Origin: Planctomycetota bacterium
GTDB taxonomy: Bacteria; Planctomycetota; SZUA-567
NCBI GenBank assembly: GCA_020860865.1
Contig: JAJBTL010000242.1
Span: 1 to 9,166 of the forward strand
Direction of reading: 5' to 3'
Length of the DNA: 9,166 bases
The notes below the pieces were generated by a model, which worked only from the letters and a program-made list of their open reading frames with translations, did not search any database and was not told where the DNA came from. Made by a program: the position numbers and the translations under genes. Positions within the stretch are counted from its first letter, which is position 1. Each line of letters starts with the position of its first letter. Shown in pieces: positions 1 through 6,065 of this stretch.

Positions 1-37
1 GGAAAATTGCACCGTCGGATAATTCAGACAGAACCTA

Positions 38-100
38 GAGTGTGTGGACACGAGTCATTTGGGCGCTTTCCCGCCTCAAAACACTCGCGTCCACACACTC
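38..100 (-). terminator. Long inverted repeat downstream of rnfG
   Basis: Arms 38-55 and 83-100 pair over 18 bp; the single mismatch becomes a G-U pair only in minus-strand RNA. The 27-nt loop holds a nested GGCG/CGCC hairpin. It begins 29 nt after the rnfG stop, where a 3'-end structure is expected, but the sequence after it (TAGGTTCTG) is not T-rich. It may be a terminator, an mRNA-stabilising hairpin, or one copy of a dispersed palindromic repeat. Confidence 0.45.
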
Positions 101-129
101 CAGGGCCGCCGCCGTCGTCTCTTCAAAAT

Positions 130-828
130 TTACTTCGACGCGAGCGCTTCCTGAAGTTTGCCGCTGGCATTCCGGAGGGCGGAAATAATGCCGTTCGACG
201 TGATGGTGGAAGCGGTGATGGCGTCGAGGTCGCCGCCATTTTTCTTCAGGATTAGGGAGTCCGCCAACCGGCCGCGGAACTGGCGCTGAAAGTCGGTGGC
301 GACATCCGGGTTCGGCGCCGGCTTGGTGCCGGTGACGGCCTGGAGCCAGGTGTAGGGAGGCCGCTGGTCCTTGATTTTTTCGCCAAGGCCGGGCGTCTCT
401 TCCGAATTGATGACGGAGAAGCCGACGATATAGGGGTCGCGGCTGCCCGCTTCGGGCAACTGTTCCGGCGAGACGTAGCCGTCCAGAAGTTTGACCGCGT
501 CGTCGGCCGGGCCGGTAAAGCCGACCATAAGGCTAATAGGCACGCCGGAGTTGTAGCCGACGGCGGAGCCGGTGACGGCGTAGTAGACCGGCGCATTATC
601 GTCGCCCGGCATGTAGAGAGCGGTGACGCCCTCGGCGAGGGGCTTCGGCTCGAGGGCGACGCCGGCTTCCCGCTGGAGGAAAAAGACGTTTTCCAACGCC
701 TTGGCCTGATCTTCCAACTCGCGCTGTTCGATCACCGGCGCGGTGGTCTGGTAGGTGATGGCGAGGAGGCCGGAAGCAATGCCGGCGACAAGAGCCAGGG
801 AGAGAATCAGTCTTCCATAAAAGTTCAT
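130..828 (-). CDS. rnfG: RnfG-type FMN-binding electron transport protein
   Basis: A 232-residue membrane-anchored FMN-binding protein of the RnfG/NqrC family. In the Rnf complex this subunit carries covalently bound FMN on the outer face of the cytoplasmic membrane and relays electrons between reduced ferredoxin and NAD+ while ions are pumped. One N-terminal transmembrane anchor (about 5-27, MNFYGRLILSLALVAG) is followed by an external FMN-binding domain with the family signature EETPGLGEKI (143-152). The flavin attachment motif is D202-AITAST208-IT: the expected acceptor Thr208 is kept, but the usual S/T-G-A-T reads T-A-S-T. ATG 828 is chosen because it begins the anchor; an in-frame TTG at 957 would add 43 unrelated residues. 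The ribosome site is weak. No rnfD lies upstream, as would be usual; other rnf genes could lie beyond the window's left edge. A stand-alone FMN-domain protein is the alternative. It ends with TAA. Confidence 0.85.
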   Translation of the reverse strand: MNFYGRLILSLALVAGIASGLLAITYQTTAPVIEQRELEDQAKALENVFFLQREAGVALEPKPLAEGVTALYMPGDDNAPVYYAVTGSAVGYNSGVPISLMVGFTGPADDAVKLLDGYVSPEQLPEAGSRDPYIVGFSVINSEETPGLGEKIKDQRPPYTWLQAVTGTKPAPNPDVATDFQRQFRGRLADSLILKKNGGDLDAITASTITSNGIISALRNASGKLQEALASK

Positions 829-874
829 GATAATCGGTCCATTCGCTAATGACAGCTTCCCAAAAAGACAAGAC

Positions 875-894
875 GCGGTTCCCCACGAAACCGC
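875..894 (-). terminator. Attenuator-like hairpin upstream of rnfG
   Basis: Minus-strand GCGGTTTC and GGAACCGC form an 8-bp stem (one G-U) with a GTGG loop, followed by GTCTTGTCTTTTTGG. A compact GC stem plus T-rich tail is the layout of an intrinsic terminator. Lying 46 bp upstream of the rnfG start, it would attenuate transcription entering rnfG if the promoter is upstream of it. Confidence 0.45.
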
Positions 895-961
895 ATCATA
901 ATGTGCAACACTGTACCACATGCACCGTTCCGTCCGCCCCGCTTCCTCGGCAGTCAATAAT

Positions 962-974
962 GCCGGGCACCGGC
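962..974 (-). repeat. Short GC hairpin
   Basis: GCCGG and CCGGC arms (5 bp, perfect) around a 3-nt centre, 11 bp away from the 985-997 palindrome. On the minus strand it is followed by ATTATTGACTG. It may be part of the same structured leader. Confidence 0.25.
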
Positions 975-984
975 TGGCGGTGCG

Positions 985-997
985 GCAGTGTCACTGC
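985..997. promoter_or_regulatory. 13-bp perfect palindrome, operator-like
   Basis: GCAGTG-T-CACTGC is a perfect 6-bp inverted repeat with a one-base centre. So short a spacer favours a dimeric protein-binding site over an RNA hairpin. It is about 160 bp upstream of rnfG; the regulator is unknown. Confidence 0.3.
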
Positions 998-1014
998 GAG
1001 GCGCGGTACGTATA

Positions 1015-1070
1015 CTGAAGCGCGCCTAAAAATCGGCTATTTGATCCCGTAACCTTCATGCGCGCTTCAG
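1015..1070 (-). repeat. Perfect 11-bp inverted repeat in the rnfG leader region
   Basis: CTGAAGCGCGC (1015-1025) and GCGCGCTTCAG (1060-1070) are perfect inverted arms separated by 34 nt. In a minus-strand transcript they would close a stem-loop large enough to hold a folded loop. It lies about 190 bp upstream of rnfG. It could be the closing stem of a structured leader RNA, or a bipartite protein-binding site. Confidence 0.5.
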
Positions 1071-1126
1071 GCTTGGGATAAACGTTTCCCGAAAGTTAAA
1101 GTGGCTTTGGTATAGAGAAACGGAAG

Positions 1127-1150
1127 CCGATTCCCCGCCCGGGAAATCGG
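1127..1150 (-). terminator. Likely terminator of the chemoreceptor-kinase operon
   Basis: Minus-strand CCGATTTCCC and GGGGAATCGG pair over 10 bp (one G-U) around a GGGC loop, followed by the pyrimidine-rich CTTCCGTTTCTCT. It starts 105 bp after the kinase stop. The stem is strong; the T-run is interrupted, so efficiency is uncertain. Confidence 0.55.
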
Positions 1151-1255
1151 TCCTTGACCCGCATTGTAAAAGAAGTCGGGGACGCCGGCAAGTATTTTCG
1201 CCCGCCGCCACCCGTTGCGATAATGGAAATACAGGTCACGGCCTTTAAAACGGCC

Positions 1256-2509
1256 CTATGTCAAAAAGTTCCAGACAAACGCCGCCACCGCCTGAAGGGC
1301 GAGTAAACCGGCGGCGCCGTAGGCGGCGTACACCAGGGGCGACCGGCTGTCGTCCGACGATCCGTCGCCGTCGTCCCCCTCCGGGGCGCGGAGGGAACGT
1401 TTGATGGACGAATTCGGCAGTTGGTCTTCAATAAGCTTGGCAATGTCGGTGGACATTTCGCCGGCATGGCGGTAGCGTTCGTTCATGTCCGGCTGGGTCG
1501 CCTTCCTGACCACCCGGTCAACGCCGTGGGAGAAACTGGCCCGCGGGGCCAGCTTCCGCAGATCGACCTCGCCTTCTGGCGACCGGGCCGCCTCGAGGCT
1601 GGCCTGGAAGGTCGGCTGGCGGTAGACCCGGGTCAGGGTCATGAATTCCGCGAGGACCAGCCCGAGGGCGAAAACGTCGGACGCCGGCCCGATGTGGAGA
1701 AAGTCGCCACGGGCCTGTTCCGGACTCATATAGGCCGGAGTGCCGGCGATGGCGCCGCCGAAGGTGTTCATGCCGCTGGCGGTCCGGACCGTGGACACCG
1801 GGTCCTCGTCGTACTCCGGGAGGGACGACTTCACCGTCTTGGCGAGGCCCCAATCCATTATCTGAACTTCGCCGAATTCGCCGACGAGGATGTTCTGCGG
1901 CTTCAGGTCCCGGTGGACGACGCCTTTGGCATGGGCATAGGCCATGCCCTGGCAGATCCGCTGGAACAGGCGGAGCCGGGCCAACTGGTTATAGTTCCGG
2001 GTCACTTCCTGATCGCCAACGCGGAGGTGGTTTATTATGTCGTCGAGGCTCCGGCCCTTCACCAGCTTCATGCTGAAATAGGGCATGCCGCCGGGCATGA
2101 TGCCGATTTCGTGGACCGGCACCACGGACGGGTGTTCAAGCTGGGCCGTAATCTGCGCTTCCGCGACAAAGCGGGCGATGCCGTCCCGGGACAGGCCCTC
2201 GCCGTCATGGAGAATTTTAATCGCCACCTGACGGCCGAGGTGCTGGTCGCGGGCTTCGATGACCTGGCCAATACTGCCGGAGCCGAGTTCCTGGCCGATG
2301 AGGTAGCGGGCCGGCGGGGTCTCGCCTTCGGCAATCTCCGCGACGATGGCCGCCGTCGCGTCCGCGAGGCGACTGAGTAGGCCCTCCAGGTTCATGGTCT
2401 CTAGGATGGCCGGCGGCGGCTTGCCTTCCAACTCGGCGGTATCCGTCGGCGACAGCCGCGACGTGTCGCCGGCCGGGCCGATAATGCGGGTGCTGTCCGG
2501 TCGTCTCAT
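1256..2509 (-). CDS. Hanks-type serine/threonine protein kinase with C-terminal membrane anchor
   Basis: A 417-residue eukaryotic-like Ser/Thr kinase. A Ser/Thr/Pro-rich N-terminal linker (1-69) precedes the kinase domain (about 70-362): glycine loop GSGSIGQV (76-83), ATP-binding Lys98 in VAIK, likely helix-C Glu117, catalytic loop HRDLKPQN (199-206, Asp201), magnesium loop DWG (219-221, in place of DFG), GTPAYMSPEQA (256-266), and the helix-F Asp278 in ASDVFALG. All catalytic residues are present, so it should be active. The activation segment between DWG and GTPAY is long (about 35 residues) and rich in Ser/Thr. After an acidic linker, one hydrophobic segment (about 393-414) ends three residues from the C-terminus, so the protein is tail-anchored with no external sensor domain. 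It overlaps the chemoreceptor by four bases (ATGA), implying a shared operon and possibly shared function. It ends with TAG. Confidence 0.95.
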   Translation of the reverse strand: MRRPDSTRIIGPAGDTSRLSPTDTAELEGKPPPAILETMNLEGLLSRLADATAAIVAEIAEGETPPARYLIGQELGSGSIGQVIEARDQHLGRQVAIKILHDGEGLSRDGIARFVAEAQITAQLEHPSVVPVHEIGIMPGGMPYFSMKLVKGRSLDDIINHLRVGDQEVTRNYNQLARLRLFQRICQGMAYAHAKGVVHRDLKPQNILVGEFGEVQIMDWGLAKTVKSSLPEYDEDPVSTVRTASGMNTFGGAIAGTPAYMSPEQARGDFLHIGPASDVFALGLVLAEFMTLTRVYRQPTFQASLEAARSPEGEVDLRKLAPRASFSHGVDRVVRKATQPDMNERYRHAGEMSTDIAKLIEDQLPNSSIKRSLRAPEGDDGDGSSDDSRSPLVYAAYGAAGLLALQAVAAFVWNFLT

Positions 2510-4806
2510 TCCGTACCCTCACCGGGAAGAAGAAAGAAAGCCGGATTATCACCGTCGAGAAGCGGCCGGTCAACCTCTGTTTGGTACTTTGCCAGTTCTA
2601 TGGCACCACCGGCGCCGGGCCGGGAACGGACGCCACGGTCGATATCGTCGGAACTCGTCTCCCTGGTGATACGCCGGAGCGCCGCCGCCTGCTCGAAAAT
2701 CGACTCGGCGACCGTCGCCGTTTCCCTGGACATGGCGATGGTGGAATCGACGGATTTCGAAATCTGCTCGAGGCTGACATGGACCTGGTGGACGGAATGG
2801 GTCTGCTGATCGGCAAGCTGCGCCACTTCGTCCGAATTGTTCCGGAGTTCGGCGGCGTTGTCCTTGATGACGTTCAGGGTGGCGCCAAGCTGCTCGATGG
2901 TTTCGGTGGCGCCGCCAATCCGGTTGGTCATTTCCTCCATCATCGTCGCCGTCTCCCGGGCCGCCTTGGCGGAGCGCTGGGCCAGGCTCCGGACTTCGTC
3001 CGCCACGACGGCAAAGCCCTTGCCGTTCCGGCCGGCGCGGGCCGCTTCCACCGCCGCATTGAGGGCGAGGAGATTCGTCTGGAAGGCGATGTCGTCGATG
3101 AGCTTTATAACGGTGCGAATCTTCTGCCCGGAATCGGCGACGCCGGTCATGGCCTCGGCCGCCGCCTGGGCTTCGGTGGCGCCCTTGTCCGAAGCGAGGT
3201 GGGTGGCCTCGGCCTTGGCGTGGGAACTTTTCGCGGATATGGCGTAGTTCGAGGACGCTTCGCCGATTTCCATGGTGGTGGAGGTGATTTCCTCAATCGC
3301 CGCCGACTTCTCCATCGCCGATTCGGCCAGGATCTGGGCGACGGTGAGGATGCGCTCCGACTTGGCGTCGAGGCTGCGGGCGATGTTGGCGGAAAGGTTG
3401 ATGGTGCGGACGTTTTCCTTGGCCGCCGTTATGTCAGAGCCGACGATGAGGCGGCCGACATAGTTCTTGTCCGGGTCGAGGAGGCGGCAGGACAGCACCC
3501 GGTGGACCCGGTTCCCCTGGACCGCCACCTCAACCGATTCGATGGGGTTGGTGTCCGGGTTGTTGGTCCGGTTGAAGAAATCGGCCTGCTCCCTGGACAT
3601 GGCTTCCTGGCAGGGATGGCCGATCATGGCGTCGCGGTCGGGCTGGCCGAGGGTTTTGGCAATGGCCGGGTTGGCATAGACCCAGGTCGAGGCGTCGTCG
3701 ATGATGCCGAGGGGCATCGGTACATTGTCGAGAATCGACCGGTACCAGGTCTCCGAGGACACCAGGGTCCGGGCCACGGTCCGCGCCACCAGGTAGCCGA
3801 GGAGGATGGAGAGGACGAGGATGCCGAACGCCTCGTACAATTGCCTGGCAAGGGCCTCCCGATACGGGGTCAGGGCAATTTCCTCGGGCTGGAGAAGGAG
3901 GACGAACCAGGCATTGGCGACGCCCGGGTGGCGGATGGGCGTGGCGACGACGAAAACCCGTTCGCCACTGAGGGTGAGGGTTTCGTCGTACTGCTGGTTC
4001 TGGCGGATGGCGGCCATGATGGCGGGATAGCGGTCGGTCCGGAGCCGGGACAGGTCGCTGGCGGACGGTTCAATTATGTCACTGACGTCGACGCCGGACG
4101 AACTGCCGATGGTGGCGCCGGCCGGCGACACGATGTAAAGATTGGAATAATTATGGAGTTCCCGCGTCTGATCCATGTGGAGGTTATAGTGGGACATGCA
4201 CATCTCGACCCAGACGACGCCGGCAAAGACGCCGTTCAGGTACAACGGCTGGGAAAACCGGGCGGCGGTGTGCATGGCGTTCTGGTAGTTGTTCATCGAA
4301 TGCTGTTCGCTGTACGACTCGCCGATGACGCTCCTGCCGCTCCGCGCCTCCCGGTACCAGACGGAATCGACGATATCGGCTACTTCCTCCGGATCGCGGA
4401 GGCGGATTTCCCCGGTTGATTTGCCGTATTTGACAATAACCTGGCCGCTCCCGGTGGTGAACTGGCTGTTCAGGCGGGAAGCGGCGAAAACGCCGGGCAC
4501 GACGGAAAAGCCGAGGCCGGTGATATAGTTGACGCCGTTCTCGAGGATGGTTCGGCTGAACCCGGACAGGCGGACCAGGTTCGGTTGGACATTGTTCTCG
4601 CTGGCGAAACGCATTTCCGCTTCGATACTTGTCTGGATGGCGGAGATGATGGTATTGACGTTTTCGGCCGCCTGGTTGTACCGGCTCGACTCGAGGACGG
4701 CGGCCTCGACCATCAGCTCCCGGTTCCGGTCGACGGTGTATTGTTCGGCCTGGTAGCGGTTCAGGATCATCATGCCGAGGAGACAGACGAAACAGACACT
4801 GACCAC
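2506..4806 (-). CDS. Methyl-accepting chemotaxis protein (Cache-like sensor, PAS, MA domain)
   Basis: Transmembrane chemoreceptor, 766 residues from the GTG at 4806. TM1 is at the extreme N-terminus (about 1-16). A large extracytoplasmic region (about 17-320) looks like a double-Cache sensor, including GVVWVEMCMSHYNL (196-209). TM2 is about 324-346. A PAS domain follows at once (about 352-460; ILDNVPMPLGIIDDASTWVYANPAI), with no HAMP between. The signalling domain (about 470-715) has the hallmark hairpin tip DDIAFQTNLLALNAAVEAAR (571-590) then GFAVVADEVRSLAQRSA, the CheA/CheW contact region. There is no C-terminal CheR-binding pentapeptide (ends LLPGEGTE). The start is uncertain: reading upstream from the GTG gives SLLSVKWKLILAV, typical of a receptor N-terminus, up to an in-frame TGA at 4845-4843 that directly follows an ATG. 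Its stop TGA overlaps the kinase ATG. The ligand is unknown, and no other che genes are in the window. Confidence 0.93.
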   Translation of the reverse strand: MVSVCFVCLLGMMILNRYQAEQYTVDRNRELMVEAAVLESSRYNQAAENVNTIISAIQTSIEAEMRFASENNVQPNLVRLSGFSRTILENGVNYITGLGFSVVPGVFAASRLNSQFTTGSGQVIVKYGKSTGEIRLRDPEEVADIVDSVWYREARSGRSVIGESYSEQHSMNNYQNAMHTAARFSQPLYLNGVFAGVVWVEMCMSHYNLHMDQTRELHNYSNLYIVSPAGATIGSSSGVDVSDIIEPSASDLSRLRTDRYPAIMAAIRQNQQYDETLTLSGERVFVVATPIRHPGVANAWFVLLLQPEEIALTPYREALARQLYEAFGILVLSILLGYLVARTVARTLVSSETWYRSILDNVPMPLGIIDDASTWVYANPAIAKTLGQPDRDAMIGHPCQEAMSREQADFFNRTNNPDTNPIESVEVAVQGNRVHRVLSCRLLDPDKNYVGRLIVGSDITAAKENVRTINLSANIARSLDAKSERILTVAQILAESAMEKSAAIEEITSTTMEIGEASSNYAISAKSSHAKAEATHLASDKGATEAQAAAEAMTGVADSGQKIRTVIKLIDDIAFQTNLLALNAAVEAARAGRNGKGFAVVADEVRSLAQRSAKAARETATMMEEMTNRIGGATETIEQLGATLNVIKDNAAELRNNSDEVAQLADQQTHSVHQVHVSLEQISKSVDSTIAMSRETATVAESIFEQAAALRRITRETSSDDIDRGVRSRPGAGGAIELAKYQTEVDRPLLDGDNPAFFLLPGEGTE
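2516..2520 (-). promoter_or_regulatory. Ribosome binding site of the kinase inside the chemoreceptor gene
   Basis: GAGGG on the minus strand, 6 bases before the kinase ATG at 2509, lies within the last codons of the chemoreceptor. With the ATGA stop-start overlap at 2509-2506 it supports coupled translation of the two proteins. Confidence 0.65.
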
Positions 4807-4943
4807 GGCCAGGATTAACTTCCATTTTACGCTAAGAAGCGATCACATAATTCGCGTCATCCATACAAGTGTAAACGGACGGGAGGTTCCGGGAAGAAAT
4901 GGAATACCCTCTACCGGCCCCACCACACAGGCACCCGCACGCC

Positions 4944-4972
4944 ATTATCCGCCAATAACGTGAAAAATGCAA
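4944..4972 (-). promoter_or_regulatory. Candidate sigma70 promoter of the chemoreceptor-kinase operon
   Basis: On the minus strand, TTGCAT (4972-4967) is separated by exactly 17 nt from GATAAT (4949-4944), which matches TATAAT at five of six positions. The -35 box matches at three of six. Transcription would start near 4937, giving a leader of about 130 nt to the GTG at 4806. The string GCGGATAA overlapping the -10 resembles a sigma28 (flagellar) -10 element, but no matching -35 is present. Confidence 0.4.
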
Positions 4973-5014
4973 TCCTGTTATATCCACTAAAACATTCAAC
5001 TCACTTCGTTTATC

Positions 5015-5040
5015 AACGCCGACGCGGTTTTATCGGCGCC
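5015..5040 (-). terminator. Possible terminator of the SPL-family gene
   Basis: Minus-strand GGCGCCGA and TCGGCGTT form an 8-bp stem (two G-U pairs at the base) around a 10-nt loop, followed by TTGATAAACG. The core CGCCGA/TCGGCG is perfect. The T-rich tail is short, so this is a moderate candidate, 114 bp after the gene's stop. Confidence 0.35.
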
Positions 5041-5104
5041 TGGGAATACCCGCATGCATCGCGTGGTGCCGAAAAGGTGACGGTACACCGAAATATCCGA
5101 GTCT

Positions 5105-5126
5105 GGTGATTGTTACCATAACCACC
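5105..5126. repeat. Palindrome with 7-bp arms
   Basis: GGTGATT at 5105-5111 faces AACCACC at 5120-5126 across an 8-nt centre. In minus-strand RNA the arms pair fully with one G-U pair, and the centre itself contains GTTA/TAAC. It lies 28 bp after the SPL-family stop and no T-run follows. It could be a 3' mRNA hairpin or an operator-like site; I cannot tell which. Confidence 0.35.
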
Positions 5127-5153
5127 ATTCAGGTGCGTACACGGTTCGTTGGA

Positions 5154-6053
5154 TCAAAGCGGGTTGCAGTTGCAGGTCTTGTTTTCAGCGTCGAGACCGA
5201 GTTCGAGCCAGACGTCTTCCGTCTCTTCGCACATGCCGAGGGAGGTGACGTCGGCCAGGCCGTCGACGGCGGCCTGGTACATGGCCATCCGAACCGGACG
5301 GGGATAGCGGGCGATGGAATCCGGCTCCGGCTCCTCCAGTTCCCGGAAGATGGCGACGTCCCGCACTTCCGGGAGAAGCGTCGGGTCGGCCCGGAGGGTG
5401 CCAAGGGTGACGCGTTCCGGAGCGAGGGCGCGGACTTCCCGGATAAGCCGGGAATAGTCGTAGCCCTTGATCATCGGGTCCATCCGGACGCGGACGCGCC
5501 AGCCGCGCTTTTGCAGTTCGCGGGCCGCTTCGAGGCGTTCAGCCGGAGCGGCGGCGCCGGGTTCGTGATCGCGGGCCGCTTCCGGGGAGTTTATGGAAAA
5601 GCTGAGGATGATGTTCCGGGTCGGGGCGTGCTCCAGGAACGCGCCGCAGTGGCGGAGCCCGGCCTTCGTGACGACGAGGAGGGTGTGGGGACGGCCCTTT
5701 TTCTCGGCGTGCTCCCGCATGTATTCGATAAGGCCGGCCCAGAGGGGACGCTCGTTTTCAAACGAGAGGGAGTCGGTCATGTTTCCGGAATTGGCCAGGT
5801 ACGTTTCGAGACCGTCCTGCCGGATCCATTCGCCAAGCTCGCGGTAGAGCTTGTCCGAATCGTCGAACACGCGGCGCTCCTTCCGGTTGTATTCGATGTC
5901 GCGGAGGAAGCAGTAGCTGCAGTTAAAATTGCAGCCACGGGCGTGGTCGAACAGGTAGAAGTTCGGGCAGACCGTCGCCACCGGCGTACTGCGGAGAAGC
6001 TCGATGTATTTCTCCGGATTGGCGCAGTGGGGCGCGGGCGTATGGGTATCCAT
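5154..6053 (-). CDS. Spore photoproduct lyase (SPL)-family radical SAM protein
   Basis: A 299-residue cytoplasmic radical SAM enzyme. The cluster-binding motif is C41-N-F-N-C45-S-Y-C48, and the SPL-type middle region FSINSPEAARDHEPG with ERLEAA (about 152-177) resembles the corresponding segment of Bacillus SplB. Characterised SPL uses S-adenosylmethionine to repair the 5-thyminyl-dihydrothymine spore photoproduct in DNA. This member is shorter than SplB (about 340 residues) and has no Cys between C48 and C136, where SplB's hydrogen-donating Cys141 should fall; the equivalent position is about Asn91/Met92. The Tyr just after the third cluster Cys is Phe49. It has additional C-terminal cysteines, C275 in LGMCEET and C294/C296 in TCNCNPL. 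The true substrate is therefore unknown. It appears monocistronic, with its own strong ribosome site and hairpins on both sides. Confidence 0.85.
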   Translation of the reverse strand: MDTHTPAPHCANPEKYIELLRSTPVATVCPNFYLFDHARGCNFNCSYCFLRDIEYNRKERRVFDDSDKLYRELGEWIRQDGLETYLANSGNMTDSLSFENERPLWAGLIEYMREHAEKKGRPHTLLVVTKAGLRHCGAFLEHAPTRNIILSFSINSPEAARDHEPGAAAPAERLEAARELQKRGWRVRVRMDPMIKGYDYSRLIREVRALAPERVTLGTLRADPTLLPEVRDVAIFRELEEPEPDSIARYPRPVRMAMYQAAVDGLADVTSLGMCEETEDVWLELGLDAENKTCNCNPL

Positions 6054-6060
6054 GAGGTTT

Positions 6061-6065
6061 CTCCT
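6061..6065 (-). promoter_or_regulatory. Strong ribosome binding site of the radical SAM gene
   Basis: AGGAG on the minus strand, 7 bases before the ATG at 6053, is the clearest Shine-Dalgarno sequence in the window. It fixes the start of the SPL-family gene. Confidence 0.8.

Larger units (their letters stand above)
829..1255 (-). other. Hairpin-rich intergenic region between kinase and rnfG
   Basis: No supported gene in 427 bp. On the minus strand, in order of transcription, it holds: a strong terminator-like hairpin (1150-1127), a perfect 11-bp inverted repeat (1070-1015), two short perfect palindromes (997-985 and 974-962), and an attenuator-like hairpin with a T-rich tail (894-875) 46 bp before the rnfG start. 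The quasi-palindrome at 1075-1090 (GGGATAAACGTTTCCC) lies just upstream of the 11-bp repeat. I recognise no known riboswitch consensus, and no convincing -35/-10 pair stands out. Confidence 0.6.
4846..5153 (-). other. Intergenic region between the SPL-family gene and the chemoreceptor
   Basis: No supported gene. On the minus strand it holds, in order: a 7-bp hairpin/palindrome at 5126-5105 just after the SPL-family stop; a terminator-like hairpin at 5040-5015; a candidate sigma70 promoter at 4972-4944; and then a long leader of about 80-130 nt into the chemoreceptor. Base composition is more AT-rich than in the flanking genes, as expected for control sequence. Confidence 0.6.

Noticed and set aside
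1..129. Small plus-strand gene at 7-255
   Set aside because: It runs through the inverted repeat and over the 3' end of rnfG, has no ribosome site, and shows no protein-like features.
130..957. Longer start for rnfG at the in-frame TTG at 957
   Set aside because: The extra 43 residues resemble no RnfG and precede the membrane anchor; the region is occupied by the attenuator-like hairpin. ATG 828 fits the family.
2581..4419. A 612-codon open frame on the plus strand opposite the chemoreceptor, and a 319-codon one opposite the kinase (1421-2380)
   Set aside because: They are shadows caused by high GC and codon bias: compositionally odd, Gly/Arg/Asp-rich, without recognisable motifs, and lying over confidently identified minus-strand genes.
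4843..4845. TGA in the chemoreceptor leader as selenocysteine or a recoded Trp codon
   Set aside because: Only a 4-bp stem (CGCT/AGCG) follows, no convincing selenocysteine insertion element, and TGA is a normal stop in three genes here. A mutation, error or alternative start is simpler.
4944..4972. Sigma28 (flagellar) promoter for the chemoreceptor based on GCGGATAA
   Set aside because: The -10-like string is good but the correctly spaced -35 region has no TAAA; the sigma70 reading with a 17-bp spacer fits better.
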